Shown here: positions 24,311 through 36,500 of the stretch, piece by piece
How positions within the stretch are numbered: the stretch's first letter is position 1
Layout: the number at the start of each line of letters is the position of its first letter
NCBI GenBank assembly: GCA_949317995.1
Contig: OX439047.1
Coordinates: 44,083,505 to 44,147,504 of the forward strand
DNA length: 64,000 bases
Direction of reading: 5' to 3'
Source: Acholoe squamosa
Taxonomy: Eukaryota > Annelida > Polychaeta > Phyllodocida > Polynoidae
Made by a program: the position numbers and the translations under genes
The notes under the pieces: model-generated
What the model was told of the DNA's origin: nothing
The model's database searches: none
Seen by the model: the letters and a program-made list of their open reading frames with translations, nothing else

Positions 24311-26041
24311 CCCAGCAAATTGTTGTGACTCCTCGTCAACCTGTTTGAAGTGGCTCACACATGTCGCTAGATGGAACACGACGTTGCTATAGCACAAGAT
24401 CACCAGGAATAGCAATGGTGGTGATCACATGGCCTCACCTCAGATGGCGAGGATGGTGATCACTCAGACTCACCAGGGATGGCGACGCGGGTGATCACTC
24501 ACCTCGCTAGATGAAACACGCACCTCGTCATAGCACATGTTCACCAGGGATGGCGAGGATCGTGATCACTCATCCTCACCAGGGATGGCGACATGAGTGA
24601 TCACTCATCCTCACCAGGGATGGCGACATGAGTGATCACTCACTTCGCTAGATGAGACGCACACCACGTCATAATGCACATTCACCACGGATGGCAAGGA
24701 TTGTGATCAGTCACCTCGCTAGATAAAACCCGTACCTCGTGATAGCACAGGTTCACCACAGATGGTGAGGATCTTGATCACCCACACTCACCAGGGATGG
24801 CGACACGAGTGATCACTCACCTCGCTAGATGAAACGCACACCATGCCATAGCGCATGTTCACCACGGTTGGCAAGGATCGTGATGACTCACACTCACCAG
24901 GGATGGCAAGGCGGTTGATCACTCACCTCGCTAGATGAAACGCGCACCACGTCATAGCGCAGGTTCACCATGGATGGCGAGAGTGGTGATCACTCAGACT
25001 CACCAGTGATGGCGACGCTGGTGATCACTCACCTTGTTAGATGAAAAGCTCATGATCATCGACTATGGTAATCATGCAGCCTCACATCTGCCAGATCAAA
25101 GTATGTTTTGCCAGAGAAGGTATTGCCATATGTATCTTCCCTCTAACCACAGACAAGGTGTTCATGTTGATATTTCCCTATGTATTTTTCCTGTAACCAG
25201 AGAAAAGGTGTTTATGGATAGTTGCTTTCATTTTAGAGATACCTCTATCTAAATTCAATTGATATTCTCTCTATATAATCTTGTTTGATTCAACTCTGAA
25301 GTATTACATGGAAATCAGTGTGAAACAAAGCACATTTGATACGTATGGGACTTATACTTCATGCCCACACTTCCTAGATAGGCTACATGTGGAACAGTGG
25401 TGCTGTCTCAACACCTTTGGCAATGGTGGTGATAAGTTGCCACTGTGAGTGAGAGTGAGTGACAGATGATGCAATCCTCAGAGAGCATTGACTTGGAGTG
25501 ACACAAATTCACGCATTGAGTGAGACAAAGGCAGGCAATGGTGGTGATAAGTTGCCATTCTGAGTGAGAGTGAGTGACAGATGATGCAATCCTTAGAGAG
25601 CATTGACATGGAGTGACACAAGTTCACGCATTGAGTGAGACCAATGTTGGCAATGGTAGTGATAAGTCACCATTATGTGTGAGAGTTGATGCCAGTGGCA
25701 CGGGAGTGGTACATAATCACACAGTGAGTCAGATCCATGTTGGCGATGCTTGTGATAAGCCGCCATTCTGAGTGAGAGTTGACAGGCAGTGGCACATACT
25801 CACACAGTGAGTTAGATCCATGTTGGCGATGGTGGTGATAAGTCACCATGCTTTGTGAGGGATGACAAGGGGTGGCACATACTCACGCAGTGAGTGAGAT
25901 CATGTTGGTGGCTGTTGTGATAAATTGCCATGCCATGTGAGACTGACACACAGTGGCGAAAGATGACACAGTGAGTTATCACTCAGAAAGGAGTCACCAT
26001 TGATGACCAATCATGGCGACAGATAACGACAATTTGCTGGG
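24311..26041. mobile_element. 1.73-kb TIR element filled with two satellite arrays
   Basis: The termini CCCAGCAAATTGTTGT and ACGACAATTTGCTGGG are inverted (one mismatch) and are flanked by TA on both sides (24309-24310, 26042-26043). The left half (24360-25050) is a tandem array of roughly 100-140-bp units built from CACCAGGGATGGCGA, GTGATCACTCAC and CTCGCTAGATGAAAC. The right half (25419-26030) has 80-115-bp units containing GGCGATGGTGGTGATAAGT and AGTGAGTGAGA. Both arrays share the core TGGCGAnnnTGGTGAT. No ORF. This suggests a mariner-type-ended non-autonomous element that has captured or grown a satellite. Confidence 0.75.
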
Positions 26042-26043
26042 TA

Positions 26044-27047
26044 TGATTATTTCTTGGAAAATAATTATCATAAAAATACCTTGTAAAACCATTATTTTTC
26101 CTCTTCCCCTTAATTGGAATATTTTCAAATAAAAGGGCTTGTTGCTAAGCAACCATTTGGAATAGAGGAAAATGAACAGCACCATTGGATTCCTTGGTAT
26201 TGATTTAGGGGGGGTAGGTCACCTTACATTTTTTATAGGATGACTATTACCGAAGCTATGGCCTGTCATATATTAAAATCTCCTGTTCTTTATATGGCCA
26301 CATATGACCCCATATGACCCCATATGGCATAACGGACGCCTAACGGACACTCTTAACATGGTCTTTTTGTGACATTGAGTTTTAAACATTGTAAATATGC
26401 CGAAAATGCATATTTTTAAGTCCTAAAATTGTCTATTTACATCTACACAAATTTTCCTATCCTTCCACGGTATTTGGAAACAGCTATCTACCCAATGTGC
26501 ATTTTTAAATAATCTTTCTAGAAAAAAAGTAAGAGATAATTATTTTATTTGTATTTGTAAGGAATTTTTCAGGAAAACACAGAAAATTAGAAAAATGTGA
26601 TAAAAACCTTTCAATTGCATCATTGGAATGGTAATGATACTAACTAAGTCTTGGATGTGAGTCTGATTTATAACCACACCTTTTTCTCTTTGGATTTTCC
26701 AAATCAAATGGTAGTTTTGCTTTTGTGACATTCTCTAGTATGTGGTATGTGGCATTCTCATGAGCTCCACCCTGCAACTATATAAATTGAAAGATTAACA
26801 CCTTTACTCCCAATCTGCACTTATACCTATTCACAGGGCTGTATATACAGACAGATAATTCTAAAGTACTGTGCCTATTACTTTTTTCAAACAAAGAGAA
26901 GTGTTAATTGATACATGGAAGCCATCCAATGGGATCCATTGACACATCTTAGTCTCAGAAATTAGGCACTTTTCGTCACCTTAGTGCAAGAATGTTGTAA
27001 CTTCAGTTTTCAAGTTTTGCAGGAGAGGCAAAAGAAGTGTTTCATTT
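26044..27047. other. No gene seen
   Basis: AT-rich non-coding sequence with a short ATATGACCCC duplication at 26285-26310. Confidence 0.45.
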
Positions 27048-27982
27048 ACACTGTCAGCCTAGCACACCGGTTTTACGGTGGATTGCTTATTATGTGGGTG
27101 TACAGGAGGAGTTGCTGTTAGTACAAATCTCAAATACTCTACAGTAGCTTACCCTGTACAACGTACAGGGCAAACTACTGCCTACTTACAATCGGGGCTG
27201 AGAGTGTACTATAGTGCAATATATTGCACCAATTTGGCTCAGGTATATTGCACTGGGGCCAGTTAGAGAGAAACTTTGGCTGGTCCCGGAATCGGCTGGT
27301 TCTCTGATTCATAATTGCAATAGAATTCAATGGCTGTTATGAAATCTGTTGGGGGGGATAGATGGCTGATAATTGAATCAACCGACTTATTGAAGACCAG
27401 TATAATTATCGAGACTTAATTGGCTGTACGTTTATAGTAGCTACACTCTCAGCCCTATTTGTAAATCGGCTATAAATACCCCTGTAAGAAGGCAGTAGAA
27501 CCACTTGTAACTACAGCACTATGCACATCTAATATGTACGTTCATGCCTACATAAGGTAATACCGTATAGCCAGATAAAAAGCGTTCTACAGTATATTTA
27601 CGTGGGTGGGCTGCCAGTGTAGATAAAGACCAGTAGGTGTTAAAAAAGAAGAAAAGTCATTTTTGCAAATTGTCAGTTACAACTTTCTTGCACTAAGGCA
27701 ACATATTGTTCTTCTCTCTTACCGCAAGTAATTAGGTAAAACTGATCATGAGCTTCACATTTCTGTGTGCTTTATGTTCATTACCAACAGTCGCAATTTT
27801 TATCATCTACCCATAGTCTATGCACCTGTGGGTTCTAAAAGATATGGGGAACCGTGTAAATTAAAAAAGAAAATACAATTGAAGGCATATTCAGGGGAAC
27901 CAACTACTAGTTAGTGCCTGAATTACACAAATGCTACCCGCAGACTGACAATAATCTGGATGAATGTCAGGCAATATCTGGA

Positions 27983-28026
27983 GGGCATTTCAAAACCATA
28001 GCTATAGACATGGTTTTGAAATGCCC
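27983..28026. repeat. Perfect 17-bp hairpin
   Basis: GGGCATTTCAAAACCAT (27983-27999) and its exact complement (28010-28026) flank a 10-nt loop. Located mid-way in the 27048-28508 element. Confidence 0.85.
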
Positions 28027-28209
28027 TGCAGACATCCAGATGTCAGGCCATGGACGTCAATTAACATGAAGCTAAGGTAAATACTATTAGCATTCAAAGA
28101 TTACTTTAGCTCTAAGAAATACTTGCACTCTCAGCCCCAATTGGAAATGGGCTATACATACCGCTATAGTGCATGTATACACCATGTGTACTAACAGCAA
28201 CTACCCCTG

Positions 28210-28450
28210 TGGGGTGTTTCAGAAGACGGACATGATAATGAACATTAAATATCTGTTTCTAAAACTGTTAGATTCTAAACTTACAACTGCAACCATTACC
28301 ATCTCTCACTAGTCATATAGTTATAGACACAGTAAGGTAATGGTAATGCTTTAGAAACACATGCAGGTATAAGCCTACAATCACTATTAAAACTGTTATC
28401 ATATCTCCTTATGACCGGTTGTAAACATTACCTGCTTCTGAAACACCCCA
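28210..28450. mobile_element. 241-bp PIF/Harbinger-like MITE, copy B
   Basis: Inverted relative to copy A at 10311, same length, only about four differences by eye. Flanked by CTG at 28207-28209 and 28451-28453. Because it lies inside one arm of a long inverted repeat, the other arm (near 27105-27122) shows the uninterrupted sequence with a single CTG. That is an internal empty site confirming the 3-bp duplication. Confidence 0.9.
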
Positions 28451-28508
28451 CTGTAGTCCCGAATAAGAAGCAATCCACTGTAAAACTGTTGCGCTGGGCT
28501 GACAGTGT

Positions 28509-29085
28509 GGTTCATTAGTGAATGTCATTTTACATCATCAAAGAGTGTGTTGCACAAATGGCTTTAATAGAACACATCTATAATGTTGTGTCATAATTAA
28601 CAATTAACACCTTGGAATAAAGGCCTGATACTGGATCCCATCATCGTCTGTCCCATGGTAAAGCAACAGGAATTAGAATCTATACAAACAGTAAAAGGGA
28701 ATGAAACTTGTTTGGAACAAATCAAAGGCAGAGGAGTAAGAGGAATGTCTCAGAGGAGCTGTTTGAGGTATTAAAAGTCCCTAGCTGTGAATACTGACTA
28801 TTGGTCTATAATGATGGCAACGCTCGTCAGTGCCTTGAGTAAAAATGTGTGAAATTCTGACTGGATCCAATGGTAAAAAGATATCGATTTTTCCTATCAT
28901 TATAGCCACAATGTAGAGTGGAGAGGAAACCTTTCTTTTACTTTCACGAGAAAGGTGCTTATTACAGCAGTAGTATTTGCTGGCCGAATTTACTGGCACA
29001 ACTTGGTGACATTCCTCAGAAAGGCAAAATGAATTGTTTTCCATTAGGTAAAGTTGTGGCATGTTTTATAGAATTGACACCCCAG
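28509..29085. other. No gene seen
   Basis: Non-coding, no recognised repeat. Confidence 0.4.
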
Positions 29086-31845
29086 AGGGGTGTTTCATAA
29101 GGAAAGTCACATTTAAGACAAGTGAGAAAGTTTAAGACAAAATATTTACAACCGCTTAACATGTCTTAAGTGAGTGTGTTTCATGAGTAGTTGTTGTAAA
29201 TATCCTGTTGACTTGTGGTAAAGAGAATCTTTATGATAACCTGTTATGAAACACACTTCTACATACATAGTTAAGATATCATAAAGTTTTCTGATGTGGT
29301 AACTTAACACATTTTGGCCTGGGGACCATCTTTTTGCACCTGTTTGACTGGGAAATCCTCAGGGAATTCCGTGTGTGATGTCATTGTACCTTTCATTATC
29401 AGAAAATTGGTTAGTTTTTGTAATAGCTCCGAAGTTATTATAACTTTTTCTGATATCATAGAGGCTGTTTAAGCTCACGGCTCTCAAATATGTGCAGGTC
29501 TCATATAAGAACAGGGGGAGCACCATATGCAAATTGATATGATCTGCAGGGGCAGGTCTGGCCAATGGTGTCGTACACGGCCCTCAGCAGCGGTGAGCGG
29601 TGGTACTGCACTAGGTTGAATAGGGCTATTGGTCAGCTTCCTTGTAGCTGTAAGAACAAAGGGATCACGGGCATTATGTATTTTGTAAGAGGAAGCTTAC
29701 AACCTTACTGACACACAATAGGATGCAACCTTCTCACAAAGGTGCAAACTGCAAAGGGTTTCAGCAGGGGTTTCACACGGCTGTCCCACACCATTCTATG
29801 TATTGATGCTGTGAGTGTTGAAATACATTGTGCAGGACAGTCCGGGAGGATAGTACTTCTATCTCCTATCCCCAGCCCCCAGCTCCCACACTGAAGGCCT
29901 CTGTACCTCCACAGGCCTTCAGTGTATGCCCCTCCCACCAATACCCTTGTAGCACACATCCAGTCATCAAAGCGAGACAGTAGGACCAATACTGACACCA
30001 TTCAGTATGCCATATATATAATATGGCTGGATTTATGAGCGAATTTATCATGGTTGTCATTTCAATTCATTCTAATATCTGGCTTACAAAGGCTGCTTTA
30101 GAGGCCTTTATTAACATACTAGAACCAGATGACAAGCTGTAGAAGTCATAGTATAATAATTAAATGTGAATTAACGACTGTTTTGTATTCTTGATACCAT
30201 ATGCTAAAACCTATTATGAATACTAAGGGATTAGTATCCTGTCCCATGGAAACCAACCATTTGGGAACTCTTTTCCAAATTTTGCTCACCTCTAGGGGCC
30301 CTAAAAATATAAGTACAGGCCCTCAAATGAGCACACGTCTCATATGAGTGCAGGGGCTTGAAATTTATAAGCACAAGTGCGTTTAAATGGGCCATTACAG
30401 TACACACACATTCAAATTGATAAGCACAGGTTTGTAAATAGCCGCAGGGCATCAGGGTAAAGGACTAAAGGCAGAGGACGTACCAAACATGAAACCAAAG
30501 ACACCGACATCTATCTCCTGACCCAGGGACATCAAAGATTAGTAAACCATTTAGCACATTTCATACATGGGTTCATAAGTACTGCTATTTCCCCATTTTA
30601 AGAAAAATATATAAAACTCATAGTTGTAAGTATTGGCATTTCAGAATGAAAACTACAGTTAAAGTAAAAGTGTAGTATGGTCTCAATTTGTTTCGTGTGT
30701 ACAAACGTATTCACATAGTATATTAGTATGTGGTGGCATTAGGGGAGTTGACTGTAGTAAAGAAGCCCTTCCCAGGAAATTGGCGAGAGCAGGAGAAACC
30801 CTGTATTCAGATAATCGCCAGGGGTTAGAAACGTTCACTGGGGGTGAGGTCAGGGATGCCAGGTTCACTCCCACTGGCTCAGTATAGGGAGCCTAAGTCT
30901 CGCGATAAACTATGTCGTACAAAAAATTCTGATTTGGAACTAAAATGCCCAATATTTGAATTGACTTGAAGGCCCACCATATATGAATTTTTAAGGCTCA
31001 ACACTCATTCTTAAAAAAGTTATGGTAGGCCTAAAATATTCCCCTATCCTTCAAGCCTGCGGGCGATAATATGCTGAGCTCAGAATCCGCCCGCACGTGA
31101 CGTGACTTCGCCTCCCTATGTAGGAGTGCGAAAGGTCACATGACACAGGGGAGGTGGAAGGGGAGGGAGTTGGCTATATTTAGATCATCTTGCCTCCCCC
31201 ACCCCGCACCCCTCCCTCCCAGTCCCCACCCCTGGTCCTTTTAGTTTTGAAACATTTATTTGAATAGATACATCAATTGTTGGCAGTAACTCCTGTATAA
31301 CTTCCATGCTGGTATACATACACCATCAAGGTCCAATACTTTAGCAGACACTGCAAGATATATCTGAAAAACGAAATCAGAATTATGAATTCAGCAATAT
31401 TCGACAGTAAATATATGTGTAGTTTCTATGCTCCACAATTACAATGAATTACAGATTGTAGGCTGTAGACAAACACAACCTGCAGTCTTGCATGGGATTT
31501 TCTAAAGTCCAGGGGTTCTCTACCTTGCTCCTTCCACCTCCTCTATAAGTGTAAAGTACCGCACTGACAGAAAAAAGAGGATCAGCCTGAGTTTCACCTA
31601 GTCTCTTGTGCTGTCTGAGTATCATGAGAGCCTCTGCTAGAGGCTCTCCCCTGACATGCCATACTCATGCTGAGCCTGCTTCAATGCCACACATTGGGAA
31701 AAAGGATCAGCATGAGTATGGCACAAGGCTCAGGCATGGTGCCATACTCAGTCTGAATCTAACTGAATACTCCAGCAAAGCAGGGGTCTAGCCCTTACAC
31801 TGATGTCTGAGATTATATCATATCCTAGCACCCACCACACCATGT

Positions 31846-31917
31846 GCCTCATTAGCTCAGTTGATATGGCACTGAACTCTGCATCTGAAGGTGGAGAGTT
31901 CAAGCCCCATTGAGAAT
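31846..31917 (+). repeat. tRNA-like sequence 1
   Basis: A-box-like TTAGCTCAGTTGATATGG and B-box-like GAGAGTTCAAGCCCC at tRNA spacing. The acceptor stem pairs poorly (about four of seven positions including a wobble) and the anticodon arm is irregular. Probably a tRNA pseudogene or SINE head. Confidence 0.45.
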
Positions 31918-32294
31918 TTTTGTAAAGTCATTCTCGGTAAGTCAATCTTATTGCTACAATTTAAGCATGAATATGCATTCATAATGGGGTTGTGAGAAGA
32001 TTTTTCCCTATTAAGCCCCCCCGCTAACCCATTCTTGCACATACTCAATATCCTTTCTATTATCCTCTAGTCCTTAGAACCATGATATCTAAGAATATAA
32101 TCTTATCTATATAGGATTATAATAGGAATTAATCACTAAAAGTATGATCATATCTTTGCAGTAAATATAAAAGTAACATATGGTCCCAGGCATATTTCTA
32201 ATGTTTTGGGGCTTGGAAAAAAGTAGAATACCAGATTTCAACACACAGAGGGAGCAGATCATATGAAATGTCAAGTGGAGATCTTTCAGCACAG

Positions 32295-32363
32295 TCAAGA
32301 TGGTGTAGTGGTAACATGTTTACCTTTATATGAGAAGGTCCTGAGTTCGATTCCAGCCCAGGG
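32295..32363 (+). repeat. tRNA-like sequence 2
   Basis: A-box-like TGGTGTAGTGGTAACATG and B-box-like GAGTTCGATTCCAG. The ACCTT/AAGGT stem encloses an 8-nt loop rather than 7. Degenerate tRNA-derived sequence. Confidence 0.45.
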
Positions 32364-32576
32364 ATGCTCTTCCATAGTTGCAAGTTTTCAACCCGAAATA
32401 TTTTGTTATGCAAACGATTTATTTTCTTGCTATTTTCTGACTTGGCAGACGTTGAATATTCTGTCAGTTTTCAAGCAAGCATCTATTTCAATTAGTTACA
32501 AAGTTAGGTCTTAGAAAAATACACTGCAATAGATGAGATATTTTCTATTAAACTGAAAAAAAGAAAAATGTTTCTC

Positions 32577-32648
32577 AGCACCACCTAGACTTGAACCTGA
32601 GACCCCTCACATGCAAAGCGAGAATCCTAACGCTGTGCCACCTCTTCA
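32577..32648 (-). repeat. tRNA-like sequence 3 (Ala-TGC-like anticodon arm)
   Basis: On the minus strand CTCGC-TTTGCAT-GTGAG forms a proper 5-bp stem with a 7-nt loop presenting TGC. GGTTCAAGTCTAG follows as the B box. The D arm and acceptor stem are poor, so a working tRNA-Ala gene is unlikely. A further B-box-like GGTTCAAATCCCACC lies at about 32918. Confidence 0.45.
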
Positions 32649-33719
32649 ACTGGTGAGCCAGGTTGCAATAGGCATATAAGTAGGACTGTGCAATACTTAC
32701 TGAGGACATTGTGGACATTTGTCCTTACTATGGGCATTTCTCCTTACTATGGTCACTCCAGTCTGTGTTCCCTATTAGCCTACTGGGCCTCATATGACCA
32801 ATGACATCTCACTGTAGTAGGTCTATGGTTGAAATATCATATTGATAGTGCCACTTTCAACACCTGACCAGCTAGCACATATAGGAGCACAAAGGAGTCA
32901 AAATAAGGAGGTACCCGGTTCAAATCCCACCAAGTAGCAAAAAGGACACTGAAACCAGGAATGCATAAACTATTCATCGATTAATTAGACTGCCTTAGGA
33001 AGTTGAATGTTCGACCATCTGAAATCCTTGTGTGTATGAAATTATGGGCTTTTGTCAAATGGTGACCTTAATTTCTATATTTCTTTATAATATATAACAA
33101 ACCAATTATTTGTTGGGCTTAATACACCCTACAGCTTAGTAGTTCAATAAGGGCTACAAATGCAGGGCTACATAACCATTACAATTTAGACTGTCTGTAA
33201 GCCCTACAATGCAGTGCTGATTAGTAACTCTTTAAGTGGGGTTGTGCCCACTGGGTAGTGTTGCTGGACTCACTCTGAAGATAGAATACAGTAAAGTGTG
33301 ATCCTATGTATTGGGATACTCTGGCAGTGCATTACACTATTGGTAAGAAAGACTCCTGCAATAGTGGAGCCTATTCAGGTAATGTCCTATTCTCTTCCAT
33401 TATGTTACTCCAGTTGACCCTGAGCCTGCCTATAAAGAGACTCCTGCGCTGTGAAAGTAGGGCAGTAGAGAGGGTACAGCTAGGCAATAAACAATCTAGA
33501 GTAGAGTGTCAGGTATTGCTGGAGTATGCCTCACCCTGAGTATCAAAATATACTCATTTTGGCGACATTTGCCTGAGGCTAACATTAAGCTCCCGGTGAG
33601 TATCATTATTTTTTCTGTGCGGGTATGCCAATATTGACTGAAGACTTGTGGTAAAGACTTGTGATAAATCTTTATGAAACACATAGCTTTTCCTCTCTTT
33701 TCAGACAACAGACCATATC

Positions 33720-35064
33720 TACACTGCAAAAATGGTGTTTAGATCCTAAACACAATTCTTAACATATTCTTGCAACGTTTTTGTAATCACATTAATTTCC
33801 TAAACATGTTTAGCCAAACAATGTGCTTAGCTCAAGTGTTTAGAAATGTAGGTGTTTAGGTAAAAATTTTGTGTTTAGATATATGAATTATTGTGTTTAG
33901 GTGTTTATGAATTTTTGTGTTTAGATGTTTAAATGATTTGAAGGAGAGTTAAGGTTTGCAGACATGTATGCATTAAAAAACAGAGATATATTTTGTTTGT
34001 TTTCTCATTTACTGGGGGGGGGGGGGCATCAGCAGGTATTTACTTGTAAAGTCTCCAAAAATGTCAGCCACAGCTATATATTTGTACATATATTACACAC
34101 TGCATCAGAATGAGAGACTTGAGAAAGTACAACAGCTTTGCTGCTGCTGCTGCTCGAATTTTATCTCACCTCGTGCCTTCCTTACGGCCGACACTCAAGG
34201 GTGAGAGGTCCCGCGGGTTGAATCCACACCGAAGTGAGATTACCCTTGTGGCGTAGTTGCCCGGACCCTAGTCTAATGGGGAGGGGGGGGGTGATGCTGA
34301 CCGAATCTATGGGAAGATAGAAAGCACCCCCCTACACATTTACCGAGGCAATGGTTTTTTAGCATCCGTCACTACATAGGCATAGTGAGAGATGGACAGG
34401 CCTGTTTTATGTCATTTGTCTGCCATGACCGCCGAGAGACTTTCCAGCACAGCCTAGCCAGAGCAGGGAGGAACTCAACTGACAACCTCCACTGTGCCCC
34501 AGCCGGGCCGGGAACGGAACCCACGACCTTACGGCCCGTGAGCGGACGCGCTACAGACTGCGCCACGCCTCCCGGCAACAGCTTTGCATGAAGGACATTG
34601 CCTTATCTATTCCAGAATAACATCAAATAGGTGTCAGTCATGGAGTTTATTGATTATGTTATGGTAATGATGGTGGCATGAGGTGAATCTAGTCAATTCT
34701 CTATTGCCCTTTCTATTCACATGACATTCTATGAAATGAAAGATAAACATGGGATTTTGGGACATTTGTCACAACAATTGATTATAACTGTGTGCAGATA
34801 GTCCAGTCAAAGGTAGTGCTGCTACCTGGTGTGGATTCAACATCCAAGTATCTAAACATATTGATGTTTAAATCTAAACACCTATCATTCAACTGTCTCA
34901 ACTCTAAACATCTAAACATGTTTAGCGTAAATGTTTATGTAGTTAGAATAAAAGTGTTCATTTCCTAAATGTGTAGTCGATGAGACACCTAATTGACCTA
35001 TATGTTTAGGTTTTAAACGTGTTTAGACACATGTTTAAAATCTAAACACCATTTTTACCATGTA
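33720..35064. mobile_element. TA-ended TIR element of the GTGTTTAG family, interrupted by a SINE
   Basis: The left end TACACTGCAAAAATGGTG and the right end (CACCATTTTTACCATGTA) are inverted. Both outer dinucleotides are TA. Subtracting the 446-bp SINE insertion leaves ~899 bp, matching the 879-bp relative at 37710-38588, whose interior is the reverse complement of this one. The subterminal regions are dense in CTAAACA/TGTTTAG words. No ORF; non-autonomous, mariner-type ends inferred. Confidence 0.8.
34141..34575 (-). mobile_element. tRNA-derived SINE with 11-bp target duplication
   Basis: CAACAGCTTTG is duplicated at 34130-34140 and 34576-34586. On the minus strand the element begins with a tRNA-like head: GTGGCGCAGTCTGTAGCGCG as A box, GGTCGTGGGTTCCGTTCCC as B box. 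It ends ~435 bp later in a (CAG)n-type tail, seen as CTGCTGCTG at 34141. It sits inside the 33720-35064 element, so it is the younger insertion. The open frames reported over the head are non-functional. Confidence 0.9.
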
Positions 35065-35346
35065 AGACAAGCTGCCTTACCACAAGTTTTATGTAGAACT
35101 TATTTACCACAAGTCTTTATGAAACACACTGACTTTAAGATATCTTAAACCTCCCTTATGAAAGACCCCTCAGTGTTCATAGTGTGGAACTCAGTATCCG
35201 TATATGCATGATGGAATCATATGTAGGGCAGAATCGGTAGAGGATTGTCCTAGTTACCTGCTGTATTGCATTGTGGTTAAGGAAAACCATTCAAATTCGC
35301 AAGGTTGATCCATATCTGTCTCTCTTTCTGTATGTATGTCTGTCTG

Positions 35347-35349
<3 letters not shown>

Positions 35350-35394
<45 letters not shown>

Positions 35395-35413
35395 CTCTCT
35401 CTCTCTTTCTCTG
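35350..35413. repeat. (CT)n microsatellite
   Basis: Nearly pure CT run with one TTTT interruption. Frames across it are artefacts. Confidence 0.95.
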
Positions 35414-36500
35414 TAGCTCTGGTCAGTGACCAGGAGTACTGCCCCTTTTGGCAGTGTGTAGGATCACCAAGGAAGATCGATGCAAGAAAAGAGTGTAATT
35501 TTTTCGATAAACCTTTCGCCAAAAAGTGAAGATTGTGTGGAAATAAAAACGAATGATTTTTTACAAGTCATTATATTTTCTGAATATATACACATTCCTT
35601 TCCCATGTGCCCCCCACCTTCGCAGCATGGCTGTATGGGAGCTACTAATGAACATGATAGACTTTTACCGAGGGCATCTGGGGGATGTGTGATTTTCTGA
35701 CGGAGAGGAACGGGTTGAATGGAGAAACGAATGAGCCCAGATACCTTGTTCCATAGGCTGCTGATAGCATTAATATGATTTAGTGAATTTTGTGGATCTC
35801 ATAATCGTAACGATAAGCATTAACAAATCATTTCCTGAAGGCCTAAACTCTTCTCTTGCTATTTAGAACACAGAGCTGAGCTCGTCTCTTAAACTAGACG
35901 CTCAGAGTCCCTTCTAACGACCTCCCTCAGTGTTAGGTGTCTCCCTCCATGAATTCTTAATCTGACATTCCCTCATGATTCCCCTGGGGTTAGGGTCATT
36001 ATCCATTTGGGCCAGAGGCTTCTTACCATGCAGGGCACTAGAGGGCGCCTCAGACAATTGGCTGGTTCCTGGCGTACTTCATGCAGCAGTGCCTCAAGGC
36101 TACCAGTGACCTCTCATTAGAGAGCTTCTAGTTGATACGACTGCTTTGGATAAGCATGACAACGTGACTGTACTGCAGACGTATTTGTGACATTACTGAG
36201 CTCAACCTATCATGGCCCTTATCATTGGTTTCAAAATTCTGGAAACGCTCTAGATATAGATATCAGATGATGCATAGTATAGCTAGTGATCTGGGTCTTT
36301 GTAAATATTTTGTTCTTTCCACCTTTAGAAATTATTTATGATATGAGTCATAGTATGATATGATACATGGTAGAAACTGATACGATTCTATTCTAGCATG
36401 AAATAACTTTCTATGCATAATATAAACAGTTTGTATTTAAGGTAGGTAGCATCGCTGCATGTTGATACTGAGGATTGCTTCTGTGCTGGCCTTACTGTAT
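35414..36500. other. No gene seen; dispersed repeat copy
   Basis: Contains copy 2 of the 14935-15200 dispersed repeat at about 35915-36200. Otherwise non-coding. Confidence 0.45.

Larger units (their letters stand above)
27048..28508. mobile_element. 1.46-kb element with long TIRs
   Basis: The left end ACACTGTCAGCCTAGC and the reverse complement of the right end ACACTGTCAGCCCAGC match. The match continues through GGTGGATTGCTT and GAGTTGCTGTTAGTAC over about 75 bp at ~80% identity. The right TIR is interrupted by the 241-bp Harbinger-like MITE at 28210-28450. Inside, CTCTCAGCCC and GCACTATAG words are also paired. No ORF. Confidence 0.7.
29086..35170. mobile_element. Candidate 6.1-kb PIF/Harbinger-type element with nested insertions
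   Basis: The left end AGGGGTGTTTCATAAGG and the reverse complement of the right end AGGGGTCTTTCATAAGG differ at one position. CAG lies immediately outside both ends (29083-29085, 35171-35173). The right half contains the 33720-35064 element, which itself carries a SINE. No transposase or MYB-like frame survives between them, so this may instead be two independent ends. TIR plus matching CAG is suggestive, not conclusive. 29086-31845 otherwise shows no gene. Confidence 0.4.

Noticed and set aside
24311-26041. CRISPR array
   Set aside because: Units are tandem with no unique spacers and vary in length. They sit within transposon-like TIRs in an animal-type genome.
31846-32648. Functional tRNA genes
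   Set aside because: The A and B boxes are present but acceptor and D arms do not pair well. They look like tRNA-derived repeats.
34372-34591. Short peptide frames of the 'GGVAQSVARPLTGR' type
   Set aside because: They are translations of the tRNA-like head of the SINE, a common annotation artefact.
21128-35529. Frames rich in RE or SL dipeptides (21128-21310, 35277-35529)
   Set aside because: Produced by GA/CT dinucleotide repeats.
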